Part shown: one piece after another, positions 40,579 to 52,283 of the stretch
Layout of the letters: each line of letters opens with the position of its first letter
How positions within the stretch are numbered: position 1 is the stretch's first letter
DNA from: Leptoclinus maculatus
Lineage: Eukaryota > Chordata > Actinopteri > Perciformes > Stichaeidae
DNA: 64,000 nucleotides
Assembly: GCA_032191485.1 (NCBI GenBank)
Contig: JAVDOI010000009.1
Location: forward strand, 25,404,343 to 25,468,342
Reading direction: 5' to 3'
Translations under genes and position numbers: made by a program
Notes under the pieces: generated by a model
The model's input: the letters and a program-made list of their open reading frames with translations, nothing else
Databases searched by the model: none
Told to the model about the DNA's origin: nothing

Positions 40579-41874
40579 CAGTGTGCCGTGAGAGATCGTC
40601 AGGTGTGCCGTGGGAAAATGTCCAATTTCACTTATAATGAGTCCAAAAAAATATTATTTAGTTGCAAATAATTTGCCATTGTTGAGCGTCTGAGCTGCAA
40701 TATAGTGGCTGACTAAGTAATAAATACTCTTCCATGCCAGTGGGTGGCAGTAGGTAGCGCAGTAATGACCTTGTTAATTTAAAACAGTAGAATGAAATGA
40801 CACGCGGGAGAGTTTGAGGTGACAAGACGAACAGCGATGGAGAAATATTTGAAAAGGAAAAATGCAGACTCTGAACTGGGCCCTGGACAAAATAACCCAG
40901 ATGAAAAGCCTAGTAAGGATCAACACATTGAGAGATTTGTCATTAAATTGTCAGCATATATCGGCCCTCGGTACAACGGCCCAACAGATAATATCATATG
41001 TTTATCATAACTGGCCCACCACACCACAGAGCTCCGGGGCGAAACGTGTCGATGTGAGCTGGCTTTATGTGCAACATAACGAAGCATCTCACTGCGCTAA
41101 ACCTCCAGCTTCAGGGACGGGGACGTATGATCACAGACATGTGTGATGCAGTAAAAGTCTCCACCGCTGTGTTCCCGACTGAGCATTTTGATGATAAACT
41201 AGGTGCACTTGTCACGGAGTTCACTCGGCGATTTGCCGACTTTGCAGCTCAGAAATTAAAATGTGAACTGCTCAGCAATTCGTTTGCAGTTGACGTGGAA
41301 AGAGCACCTGTGGAGCTGATAGACCTCCAGTGTAATGACACTCAAGGCAAAGTATGACTCTGAGGGCGATGCACAGTTCCGCCAACTCCGCCTACATGCT
41401 GCTCAAATGCTCTGCATGTTTGGAAGCACATACCTATGTGAGCAGCTTTTCTCTGTGATGAAGATGAACACAAACCCACACAGGAGTCGTCTCACTGATG
41501 CACACCTTCACTCCATCTTGAGGGTTTCCACAGAACCTAACTCCAGATATGAATGAACTGGCAGCCAATAAAAGATGCCAAACATCTGGCTCTGGCACAT
41601 ATAAAATAATGTCGCCTACCTAAACATGTATTCTTTTTGCACTTTGTCCAATATCCCTTCTACCCTGTTTATTAAATGGTGACTCTATTTGGCCCTCAAC
41701 GTAGTCCCAATTTTTTTATTTTGTCCCTCCCTGGGATTGAGTTTGACACCTCTGGCATATATGCTGTATTGTGCTAAAAGGTGTCATTTTGTAATGTTTT
41801 TGGTTGTTGGTGTGTCGCGGGATCTTTTTAATGTAAAAAGTGTGCCGCGGCTCAGAAAAGGTTGAAAAACACTG
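40579..41874 (+). mobile_element. Internally deleted hAT element with transposase remnant
   Basis: It begins CAGTGTGCCGTGAGAG and ends GGTTGAAAAACACTG. On the plus strand, frames between about 40837 and 41556 resemble the GTF2IRD2/ZBED-type hAT transposase. MEKYLKRKNADSE is N-terminal, then an LNLQLQGRGRMI-type segment. Last comes a C-terminal dimerisation region with FGSTYLCEQLFSVMK and SRLTDAHLHSILR. The DDE catalytic core between them is missing and frames are broken, so it is inactive. No clear target duplication was seen; the left end may be trimmed. Confidence 0.75.
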
Positions 41875-41899
41875 CACTAGCCAATAGCACAACGACACA

Positions 41900-42185
41900 A
41901 GGACATCGTTAGCCGATCATCTTGCTGCTGTCTTTCTTTAAATATGATTGTCTCTCTACCTTCAGTTCGTTCAAGCTGCTGTTACGCAACCTTCCACCTC
42001 CCCATCTCCGCCCAATCTTCGCAGATTCATCAACTCATCTTTCGATCAACCTCATCAGCCACCATCACCACCAGTGTCTGGACTCCACGGGGGGATTTAT
42101 ATTGTTGCCGCTCAGGGCAATCACAACTCGATCACAAATCTCCTCGTTGAGTTCAAGCGCCAAAGAATTTGTCTCTCCTGATTGA
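41900..42185 (+). other. Unassigned open stretch
   Basis: Three overlapping plus-strand frames of 68-87 codons are open here (41922-42185). They are rich in Ser, Pro and His and resemble no family I can name. No splice sites or start context support a gene; it is probably part of an older repeat. Confidence 0.2.
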
Positions 42186-42300
42186 AATATAGAAGTACAC
42201 TGTTTTATGTTTTGACCTTCTGCTGAAAACTCCATCTTTAATCTTCAAGTCATGATGATGAGGCTAAAGGGGGAAAAAAAGGAAACTGGTAAAAATGTTC

Positions 42301-42911
42301 TAAACATGTGGGTTGCCTTAAGAAAAAACAGGAAGTAGTTTGATATCTCTCTAAACAGTCCTTCACACCTCACCTCACCTGTTGAGTAACCTTAGTGAAA
42401 CTTCCCTCTTCTGTTTCTGCTAAAATGATTCAGCATGAAGAGCAGATTTTCTATGATTAAAGCAAGAGCTCCACAAGGATCGTCAGACTGATAAACTGCC
42501 CAGTTGTTTTTTTAAACATGTGGGTTGCCTTAAGAAAAAACAGGAAGTAGTTTGATATCTCTCTAAACAGTCCTTCACACCTCCGCTGTTGAGTAACCTC
42601 AGTGAAGCTGACTTCCCTCCTCTGTTTCTGCTACAATGAGTCAGGATGAAGGGCAGATTTTGACACCGAACCTAAAACACAATACATTTTCTATGATTAA
42701 AGCAAGAGCTCCACAAGAATCGTTCAAAAAGCAGTGAAACAAAACTGTCAGACTGATGAACTGCCCAGTTAGAGCTGTAATATACAGACTCAAATCACTT
42801 CCAATAATTTGTTGTCTTACTGTAAAAATAGATTCAAAATCTGAGCACTGGATTCAAAGAGAAACTCATATGCAACTTACAATTGTTTAAGTAAAAGTAG
42901 TGGTAGAACTT
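42301..42911. repeat. Tandem duplicated unit, copies 1 and 2
   Basis: The units start with AAACATGTGGGTTGCCTTAA at 42301, 42514 and 42921. They share CAGGAAGTAGTTTGATATCT and AAGCAAGAGCTCCACAAG. Copy 1 lacks about 180 bp relative to copy 2. The third copy is split by the insertion at 42946-44253 and continues to about 44620. No gene content. Confidence 0.85.
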
Positions 42912-42945
42912 TTTTTTTTTAAACATGTGGGTTGCCTTAAGAAAA

Positions 42946-44253
42946 CCTTCTGGGCCCGAGCGAGGACCAATTGGTCCAGAGCGGTACCGAGCGGTGCCGA
43001 GCGGTACCGCACAATGCAATTTTCAGTAACAAATATAATAATCCTACAAACATGTCGTATACCGGCTTAACGAAGAACTTCTGATGAACAGAACCATGTA
43101 TAACATTTTACACACTGAAAACACAATTAAACACGATCTAACAGAACCTTTCAGAACAGCTACCAAAATATCGTCATTTTTTTTGCTTTCATTTCACGAG
43201 ATACGCACTCGAAAAAGTCCTCCGACCGGCGATCTATTAGCTCCCATAGCTCGTCTTGCTACTTAACAGCATTAGCATTCCACCCGGATTCTACCGAAAA
43301 CTTCGGATTTACTCTCCGTGAAACGGTTCAAACGTTACCCGCAAAACAGTGAGCATAAACAAGCCATTCACCTAGCAGAATAATTCTGAATTGTCACTCA
43401 CTTTTAGATGAATCGTGTTGAAACAGCGTGAATAATCAATTTTTACCGGTGAATTCGACTTCTTCTGTGGTTTTACTGTCTGAAAAAGTATTTCCTGAAC
43501 GAAGGGGGATTTTTTTGAGAATCGGGATTTTACGGAAAACTATCCTGTCAATGAAAACCACGTTGCCTCCACTGCATTGGCTAGATCCTAAGGCGTGTAT
43601 AGATGTCGTAGTATTGAATTGACCAATCACAGGCTCAGAAATGGGCACTCACACACACGCTATAGCGCATTCTGCCGTGAGTCGGCGGCCCCGAGAGGCT
43701 TTGGAGAGGATTCTAGCTCTCAAAAATGATTCCAAACTGCTGTATGTGATAGATTGTGCATGTACAAGGATAAAGGAAGTTAAATATATCGTTATTTAAG
43801 TTATAAAAGTACAATGGAACAGCTGGAGAGGCTCTTTCTCAAATGACGACCTTTCGTGACCTCTCGTACGTTTATGTCTCTTGCTCTGGCCTACTTTACT
43901 CTATTCACTCCAATTCTTTTGTGTGTGACTCCTGCTATTGTTTGCTATGATGCTGGGTGGTTGTTAGGCTTTACTGAGCCTCATTTAATATAGTATTATC
44001 AATAATAGTGCTTTTTCACCATGCAAACCTGACATTTTCAAAGTGGAGCTGTGTTCCATCTTCATTTGCTATTAACCAGTAACATATACACAATATTACA
44101 CCTCTCACCAAAGCTCACCCCCTTGAGTGTTATTAATAAATTGAAATTATTCAAATAGACCTTGTAGTTAGAGAGTAAGGCCCCTTTGAGTATGGGTATA
44201 GTATTTTCGAGCAGAAGCCAAAAAAAGGCCTAGGGGGCTCAGGGCTTAAAAGG
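42946..44253. mobile_element. 1.3-kb inverted-terminus DNA element
   Basis: This sequence splits the third copy of the 42.3-42.9 kb unit exactly. The left end CCTTCTGGGCCCGAGC and the inverse of the right end, CCTTTTAAGCCCTGAGC, form an imperfect terminal inverted repeat. The left flank TTAAGAAAA (42937-42945) and right flank TTGAAAAAA (44254-44262) look like a diverged 9-bp target duplication. A GAGCGGTACC-type triplicate lies near the left end (about 42977-43008). No transposase-like frame is present; the superfamily is undetermined. Confidence 0.65.
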
Positions 44254-44620
44254 TTGAAAAAAAACAGGAAGTAGTTTGATATCTCTCTAAACAGTCCTTC
44301 ACACCTCCGCTGTTGAGTAACCTCAATGAAGCTGACTTCCCTCCTCTGTTTCTGCTACAATGAGTCAGGATGAAGAGCAGATTTTGACGCCGAACCTAAA
44401 ACACAATACATTTTCTATGATTAAAGCAAGAGCTCCACAAGAATCGTTCAAAAAGCAGTGAAACAAAACTGTCAGACTGATGAACTGCCCAGTTAGAGCT
44501 GCTCTCAAAGCAACTTTCCGGGTTTCCTAATATACAGACTCAAATCACTTCCAATAATTTGTTTTCTTACTGTAAAAATAGATAAAAAATCTGAGCACTG
44601 GATTAAAAGAATACAAAAAA
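44254..44620. repeat. Remainder of third tandem unit
   Basis: Continues the unit interrupted at 42945, matching copy 2 from CAGGAAGTAGTTTGATATCT to CTTCCAATAATTTGTT. A 25-bp segment (CTCTCAAAGCAACTTTCCGG...) is present here but absent from copy 2. 44620-45235 shows nothing recognisable. Confidence 0.8.
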
Positions 44621-45235
44621 TATTTTTAAAGTATATTATGTGTTTATGTAAAATAAAATACAGAAACAGGGTTTTTTACATTTTCAGATTTTTATATGCT
44701 CTCATATGGATATTGGTATCAGCCACCAAAACTTGAGGCTAACACCTTTGTTCCAAAGGAAAATTATGTTGGTTTGAGTTTCCATTTTGGTCATTCATTT
44801 TTGTTTTGCTTTACTGAAGAATTCAGTACAATATATACAGTTTATGGTCTCCTTGGTAGCAGTGAGTAGTCTATAGCTGCTGCATAATCTACCGACTGAC
44901 TCCCACATAAAGAGAGTTACAGTAATCACGACAATCAAAGCACAAGGACCACATCCAGATCTCCAAAAACAATTAATAATCAACATAATGTGAAAGAAGT
45001 TACTACTTATCCCTGAGTTTACTAAGCAGACTCAAGAATTACACCCAGCATGTGTGAACATTTGAAGGCCCAAGAAAATAAGCTTCCTCATGAATGACAT
45101 TTCCAGGACTGATGATAAGGATGTTTATCTTACTGTCATTGTACTGGATATGTAAATATTTGTCTTGCCATGACATCTTGAAGACAACTTAAAAGAGACT
45201 AAAAGGTCCAGTTTAAGGAGACGTATAGATAAGCT

Positions 45236-47025
45236 CCTCCGTGAATCGCCACCTTAACGTGGTGGAGGAGTTTGAGTGGCTCAGTGATCTTGGGAGCTAT
45301 GTTGTCCGGGGCAGTAGCCCCTGGTAGGGTCTCCCAAGGCAAACAGGTCTCAGGGGAGAGCCCAGACTAAGAGCGGTTCGAAATAACCCTGATGAAAAGC
45401 AGCCCACGGTCTTCAGCCACTTTGCCCGGACCAGGAAAACCGGGGCACCCTCCCGGAGCCAGACCCAGGAGGGGAGCTCATTGGCGAGCCGGAGCTGGTG
45501 CAGGAGGTGGAGCGGTACCAGCTAGATATAGTTGGACTCACCTCCACACACAGCACTGGCTCTGGAACCAAGCTCCTGGGGAGTGGTTGGACTTTGTCCT
45601 TTTCTGGAGTTGCCCAGGGTGAGAGGCGCCGGGCGGGAGTGGGGATACTCACGAGCCCCCCGGCTGAGCGCCGCTGTGTTGGAGTTCTACCCGGAGAATG
45701 AGAGGGTCGCCTCCATGCACCTACGGGTTGCGGGGAGCAAGGCTCTGACTGTTGTTTGTGCTTATGCACCAAACAGCAGTTCGGAGTATCCGGCCTTCTT
45801 GGAGTCGGTGGGAGGGGTCCTGGAAAGGGCGCCGCCTGCCGACTCCATAGTTCTCCATGGAGTCCCGGCCGTGGAACAGTGGAGCAGCTCTTTACCCTCG
45901 CAAGACTACTGGAGGAGTTCTGGGAGTTTGCCCAACCAGCCTACATGTGCTTTGTGGACTTGGAGAAGGCTCTCGGGGGTTCTTGTGGGGGGTGCTGCGG
46001 GAGTATGGGGTGCCGGACCCGTTACAACTGGCCATCCGGTCTCTGTACGACTGTAGTAGGAGCTGTGTTCGTATTCTCTGCAATAAGTCAGACACGTTCC
46101 CGGTGGGTGTTGGCCTCCGCCAGGGCTGCCCTTTGTCACCGGTCCTGTTCGTGACTTTCACAGACAGGATATCTAGGCTCAGCCGAGGCGTGGAGAACGT
46201 CAGGTTCGGGGGCCTCGGGATCGACCTCTCTGCTGTTTGCAGACGATGTGGTCCTGTTGGCCTCCTCGGATCGTGACCTCCAGCATTCACTGGGGCGGTT
46301 TGCAGCCGAGTGTGAAGCGGCGGGGATCAGAGTTAGCACCTCCAAATCTGAGGCCATTGGTGTTCTGCCGGAAACCCGGTGGATTGCTCCCTCCAGGTGG
46401 GGACGGAGTGCCTACCGCAAGCGAAGGAGTTCAAGTATCTCGGGGTCTTGTTCACGAGTTAGGGTAAGATGGAGCGGGAGATCGACAGGCGGATCGGTGC
46501 AGCTGCAGCAGTAAAGCAGGCGCTGCACCGGACCGTCTTGGTGAAGATTTACCGGTCGGTCTACGTTCCGACCCTCACCTATGGTCATGAACTCTGGGTC
46601 GTGACCAAAAGGACAAGGTCGCGGCTACAAGCGGCCGAAATGAGTTTCCTCCATAGGGTGGCCGGGCTCAGCCTTAGAGGTACGGTAAGGAGCTCGGACA
46701 TCAGGAGGGAACTTGGAGTTGAGGCGCTACTCCGTGTCAAAAGGAGTCAGCTGAGGTGGTTCGGGCATCTAATCAGGATGCCTCCTGGGCGCCTCCCACT
46801 TTTCCGGGCACGCCCAACTGGTAGGAGACCCCGGGGAAGACCCAGAACACGCTGGAGGGATTACATCTCCCAGCTGGTCTGGGAACACCTCGGGATCCCC
46901 CAGAATGAGCTGGAAAATGTTGCGGGGGAGAGGGAAGTGTGGGTCAGCCTGCTTGGCCTGCTGCCACCGCGACCCGACCCCGGATAAGCAGAGGAAAATG
47001 GATGGATGGATGGATAGCTAAGTTC
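45236..47025 (+). mobile_element. Internally deleted LINE (non-LTR retrotransposon)
   Basis: The 5' part (45236-45500) has the GGTGGAGGAGTTTGAGTGGC and GGGTCTCCCAAGGCAAACAG leader. Then come pieces of endonuclease (about 45700-45800, FYPENERVASMHLRVAG). Reverse-transcriptase fragments cover about 45890-46450, including FPVGVGLRQGCPLSPVLF and the frame-broken region where the catalytic F-A-D-D block would lie. The C-terminal region (46469-46987) ends GRPRTRWRDYISQL. A (GGAT)n tail ends near 47025. Full-length relatives are much longer and contain a complete endonuclease-RT frame. It is therefore dead. Confidence 0.88.
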
Positions 47026-47029
47026 TGTT

Positions 47030-47240
47030 TGTTGAAACTTACACCTCAAGAGACAGTAGCGGAGGAGGATGAAAATGATCAATTATTTATTGAAACTAAT
47101 AAGGAGTACAACTATGTCTACCCCGAATGCCCTTCCTTAAGCATTGAATCAGTCAGTAGCAGGCCTCCAAAGGTTATGAGTCAGGGCTACGTATCAACAC
47201 TAGTTGTGGGATGTTCAACTTGTTCTCCTGGTCTTGCTTC
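47030..47240 (+). other. Unidentified open stretch between LINE and gene D
   Basis: The plus frame stays open from about 47030 to 47271 (LKLTPQETVAEEDENDQLFI, NKEYNYVYPECPSLSIESVS). It looks like real former coding sequence rather than random DNA, but I do not recognise it. It ends where similarity to copy B's promoter flank begins (about 47242). Confidence 0.25.
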
Positions 47241-47317
47241 TACATGGTGTCTCAGAGACATGCTTAAATAAGGGCATGGTGCCACTCGGAGGGTTTGGCC
47301 GTGGTCCGGCTCTCCTT

Positions 47318-47533
47318 TATAAAAAGGTCACTTCCTTCTGACTGCATTCACTGCTGCAGCACCGCTGAGGAGGAAACAGCTGATACACATCGTTCTCCAC
47401 CAAAGCAGGTAAAACGATTTAACGTGGTTGATTTAGTACAAATTATAACTTAACACACAAATTTAAAATACATTTGGTTTTTGTGTCTTTTCTGTTTCAG
47501 TGCGTTTACATCTCGTTGGCAGCAGCATTGAAG
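47318..47533 (+). promoter_or_regulatory. Gene D promoter and two non-coding exons
   Basis: A TATAAAA box at 47318-47324 precedes exon 1 (about 47345-47408, ending AAAGCAG before GTAAAAC) and exon 2 (47501-47533, ending ATTGAAG before GTGAGC). The arrangement is mirrored in copy B. The promoter differs from that of gene A, apart from a shared TTCCTTCTGACTG stretch just downstream of the TATA box. Confidence 0.65.
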
Positions 47534-47870
47534 GTGAGCATTCTCATGATCCGGACCCCGTTTAACTTTGATAAACGCTTTTGTTCCCTTTTCTCTGGAA
47601 AGTGAACTTTTGTAGAAACTGTAAAACATTCTGTTTCCATGTTGTGAATATGTTGGTGTGAAGTTAACGCAGTGGTGGAAGAAGTACTCAGAGCTTTAAC
47701 TTATGTAAAAATATCAATATCACACTGTAGAAATACAAAAAAATGTTTACTTCAGGAAAAGTACATAAGTATTAACAACAAAGTACCAAAAGTAAAAGTA
47801 CTCATTATGCAGAATCCATTTCAGAATAATAAATGATATTATTATATTATAACTATTGATGCATTTATAT
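47534..47870. repeat. Repeat insertion private to gene D intron
   Basis: Copy B runs straight through this point, while gene D carries about 340 bp more. The extra sequence includes the dispersed GGTGGAAGAAGTACTCAGAG / AAGTACCAAAAGTAAAAGTA repeat. It therefore arrived after, or was lost in one copy since, the B/D duplication. Confidence 0.6.
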
Positions 47871-48320
47871 GTTCATCTATATTTTATATATTACTATACA
47901 TACTGCTGGGTAGCATGTTCATTTGCCCTGGGGATCAATACATCATTACTATATTAATAATATCATAATTGATTAATTGATTGTTTTTCTGAACTTGCTA
48001 AATAGTTTAAGCTGTCAGATAAGTGTCACCTTTAAAACTATTTTATAATTTCTCAAGAATCCAGAAATTGTTGTATTTATTTCTCCACGTTATTGTTGTC
48101 TCACTAAACTTTAAATAAGGAACTACACATTTTAGTCATCAAATTTCAATGTTGCATCTAATTATGAGCATAAAAGCTAAATATGAGATGTTGACACTAT
48201 GCAGGTGGAATGTGATATGTGCTGGTGAAGTTTGGGTTTAATTAAAAACCTGCTGCAGATTATAAACATGTTGAGATTGTGATGTATATCATTATTATCC
48301 CTGATGTCTGTTGAACATAG

Positions 48321-50602
48321 ATGGCAGGTCTGTGCTGGATGGCTGTAACGCTGGGCCTGCTGCTGTCTGCTGCAAACAGTGTGGATACTTTTAAAGGACC
48401 AGACCCGAAGCAGCTTACAGCAATCGATGAGGAGCTCTGGTATAGGTGAGTCAGCTTCTATTAAACACCAGACAGGTTGATCCACTTCATCCTTCTTTCC
48501 TCTAAACTAAACCCGGCCAACGTTCCTGTGGTTCTGTTCTCTCGTTGTATTGAAGAGCTGCAGACACTGTGGACACCTTTAAAGGGGACAGATGTTCATC
48601 TTCAGGTTCATGTTTCTACTGGAACATGTTTACATGCATTCATGTTGAAGAAACACATTCTTTGTCTCATACTGTCTGTCTTAATGGACCTGTATTCCCC
48701 CTCTGTCTGAAACATCTTAGCTCCGGTGTCTTTAAACTAATCTGATTGGCAAAAACTGCACTGCTCGTCTTATTTCATTGTCAGCAGGTCGTCTTAAACT
48801 TGATTTAGTTTTAGTCTCTTATTTAATGTGTATTATTTTATGTTTTAACGTCTGTTTTCCTGTTTTATTTGCTTCTCTCTCTTTAATTGTAAGAACATTG
48901 TGATGTCTGCACCTGAAAAGTGCTGTATAACTTAAATGACTTACTTTTATTCATATTATTTCATTGGGTTGTTATTTAGTGCAACACCTGCCCTTGGATT
49001 CATTATTTCTAAAGATAAAAGACTTTGAGTGAAACAAGTCTGATATAGTTAATATCTGCTTAATGTTCACATTTAAATAAAAATACAATTGATAAAAAAC
49101 TAAATAACCTATAAACATGACAAACTACAGTCGAGTTTCCTTTGTAATTCTGTTTCATTTAAAAACAATGAGCAGTGAGAGGAGCTGCTCGTCTTCTTGC
49201 TTTTAACGTTTTCATGCTGAATTGGACTTTTAATATATGAATTTTAATATATATTATAATGTGCTGTTGTGTGTTCGTGATCGTCTCACATTCAGCGTGT
49301 TTCTGTCATTTCTATGATCAGTGCATCCTTCCATCTATCTGACTTCCTGAACTTCTGTTTGTAACAATCAAACATGCCAGTGACATGTTGTGTCTGTCTT
49401 CATTTGGCAGGTACAGACCAGTCTACGAAGACAACAACGGTCAAAGGTCAGTAGATGATGAAGGAAACATTACTCATGAAGTACTTTTCAAAATAAAAGT
49501 TAAAATGTGTTTCATAGCAAAGAGAAAAGACTACAGACGACTATAACAACACACATCACAGACTGACAGAACAATACTGTTTACCCTCCATGATTTTCCA
49601 TATTCTGCTATTTAATTCACAATATTAAGAAACAATTCTGGACGAACAATTAAATTTTGACTTTCTATATTTAATCTATAGAGACAATAACAGATGTGTG
49701 GAGTAACATGTGACTGAACTCTACAGTTTAATTTGGTTCCTATACTTTATTAAACTGTTTTAAAAGACATCTGCTTTACATCTTGTGTTTCTGTTCCCTT
49801 TGACAGTAAAGACCCCATGTTCAGTCTGGCTGTAAGCATCCCATACAACAACAACAAGGAGATGTACGACATCAGTCTAGTCACTGACTCTGATGATGAT
49901 GTGCAGAATTCGATTTTAGATTGTAAAGTTTACAAAAGCGAGAGGGTGGTTGCAGCCACAGTTCTGAAATGGCCCAATGTTTGGTATCAGTGTCCTAAAG
50001 AACAAGTACAATGGTCTATTGTTAAGAAGAATTGTGATGAAAAGCCTATGACATGGGCTGACGTTAAGACAGAGTGCCCTGATGTAGAGTGTACAACTGA
50101 TCATGCCGAGTACCGTGTTCTGCAGAACATTGACACGTTAATTAATCTAAACAAAGATGATTTCCTGTTTTTCTACGTTCGTGATTCTCCATGTGTTCAA
50201 AAATGTACAAAGGTAGGTCATGGATCGAACATTCTCGAAAGCATAAAAAAGATTAACAGGGAGAACTACGCTTTTGTGTTTTCCAATGTATTCAAGCCTA
50301 AAGATGGTCCAGACGTACATGTGACTGAACGCAGAGATGCGCTTCAGCGGCTTGGGGACAGCATTGGTCTGAAACACATTTTCCGTTGCGACGGCTCAAA
50401 TGAGTGCATAAGCTGCTCTACGGTTAATAAAGATGAAGTCAACCCCTTCTGTTACACATACAAAGGAGAAGATGTTCCTCCCAGCAAGCCATCAGGAGGG
50501 GGGGGGGGTCAGGGTGACAGCGGAGAGGACGAGGACGGATGGATAACAGTCAAGGGCAAAGGTAAAAAGGCTAAGGCAGGTGGAGGTTCTTCCTTCTCAT
50601 AA
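48321..50602 (+). CDS. Secreted AID/APOBEC-like deaminase candidate (gene D)
   Basis: Three coding exons, 48321-48445, 49411-49446 and 49807-50602, all phase 2, give 318 residues. Residues 1-20 are a signal peptide (MAGLCWMAVTLGLLLSAANS). Three 14-residue repeats (108-121, 122-135, 136-149; W-x2-V-x3-C) lie directly before H153-A-E155. This is followed by FLFFYVRDSPCVQKC (P182, C183, C187). HAE plus PC-x3-C is the zinc and catalytic signature of the cytidine-deaminase fold, and S-P-C recalls AID/APOBEC. FVFSNVFKP, ALQRLGDS and HIFRC fit the later strand-helix-strand, followed by a C-x5-C-x2-C cluster. The tail is Gly/acidic then Lys-rich (KGKGKKAKAGGG). The likely class is the secreted deaminases (SNADs), thought to mutate foreign nucleic acid; substrate unknown. 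The gene lies tail-to-tail with npepps. Confidence 0.85.
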
Positions 50603-51094
50603 AGTAGCTTCGAGGTCCGTAATGGCAGCTGCAGGGAAGCAACTAGTGCCAGCGCCAACGTTCCACCAGTGACAGTTTGTGATACTCTGTGATACACTGA
50701 GGTGATTTTCATTTTGTTTCAAATTAAAGATAAAAAGGAAGTGTGCTGTAAATGAAGCTCAGTGTTTACTCCTGTCTGTAAACTAAACCTCTCTAAAGTG
50801 TTCTGTTCTTTCTCTTTAAAGCTTTGGCTCAGCATCAACTCTCATGTGTGTGTGTGTCATTTTAGAGCTCAGGCCAGAATAACAACCCTCATCTCACAGT
50901 TTGGATCTTCTGGTGAAACAGTTCAACGTGTCTTATAGATAAACAGTGGCGGCTGGTGGAAAAGGAGAAGTAAACTTGAAGTGTAATTATGAATAATGGT
51001 GTTAAATTAAGCTATGATGAGTTTTCTCTGTTAATTTACCATCTCTATTAAATGTTGATGCCTCCATGACCAAGTGAAGCAGATGAGACTGAGG
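50603..51094 (+). other. Gene D 3' flank with deleted hAT copy
   Basis: 50630-50930 is the 3' sequence shared with 36.1-36.5 kb, 26.2-26.35 kb and, inverted, 35.2-35.55 kb. At 50946 the CAGTGGCGGCTGG hAT terminus appears at the same site as in the 37.15-kb copy. It is internally deleted: it jumps within about 20 bp to GGAGAAGTAAAC, found near 37.54 kb, and ends at about 51094. The hAT insertion thus predates this duplication. Confidence 0.8.
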
Positions 51095-51949
51095 AGATAT
51101 ATATCTATATATAGATATATATATGATCATCTCCTCCCGTTAACGTGTGAGACAAAATGAAGAATCTGCTTCCAGGCGTTCACACTCACACCTCAATCAT
51201 TTTTCACATGGTTTGTTTTTATAATCCTTTCACTTTAATGAACACCAACTGTAGTTTTAAACAAAACAGAAACAAAAGAAAAACAACAAATGTTAGAGGG
51301 GGGGGGGGGGTCTCGACAACAGGTTGGACTCGGGTCGGTCGGTATGTTTTTCAAAAACCACATCAAATTGTAAATTCTATATAGATATACTCGTTCAACA
51401 AGTCTGCATAATCTGTCACATTAGACGTTATGTGGAAATCAACTATTTTCACTTCAGTGTTAAATATTTACTGCAAACCAGTCGAACCGATTTAAGGCCT
51501 CCGGGTCTGACAGCGGAGTCCAGTCCATCCGTCGCGTCCACAAAGTCCGGACCGGACTCTCCGGACCGGACTCTCCGCCCTCATCAGAGTCCTGATGTTA
51601 CGTCACAATGGAGGAAACAAAAAGGCCCCGAAGAGTCGAGTGTCGTGATCTTTTTTTTTTCTTCCTCTCCTCAGAATAAAAGATTATCTCAACATTTCAA
51701 TGAATCACAGCATCTGATGTGTTATAAAACGCCGATATCTTCATTTCATTGGAGGCTGATAAAGAACCAGGAGATCAAATATGTTGATGATTCAAACTAT
51801 ACAAACTCTGACTGAACAGGGGGGGGGGGGGGGGGGGGGCAGGTAACCATGAACCTTTCCATTTTTTATAACATTGTCTGCAAAAAAAACAAAAAAACAA
51901 AACTTGCATTATACAGTTTACAAAGTAGTACCATGCTGCGCTGCTCGCC

Positions 51950-52250
51950 TCGTCTTAACCGTTTATTAGTGATGGAGGATCAGTGCTGTCGGACACAACA
52001 CACACACACACTACATTATTAACCCCACTCTGCCCAGGGGGCCTTCTGCTGTCACCCAATCACAACGCCCGAAAGAGAGGGAGGAGGGGTGAGTTACTTA
52101 ATGAGAGGGGGGGGGGGGATTCAAACTACAACTAAAGAAATAGGAACAAAATAATTTGTTTGTACAGAAAACAAACCGAAGTAAACAAAGCAGCAAATGC
52201 AGAAACACCACAATTCATGCATTCAAAATGAGTGGCAGCAGGAGAAATCA

Positions 52251-52283
<33 letters not shown>

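Noticed and set aside
45892..46357. Minus-strand frames across the LINE
   Set aside because: They mirror the plus-strand reverse-transcriptase remnant and show no independent similarity.
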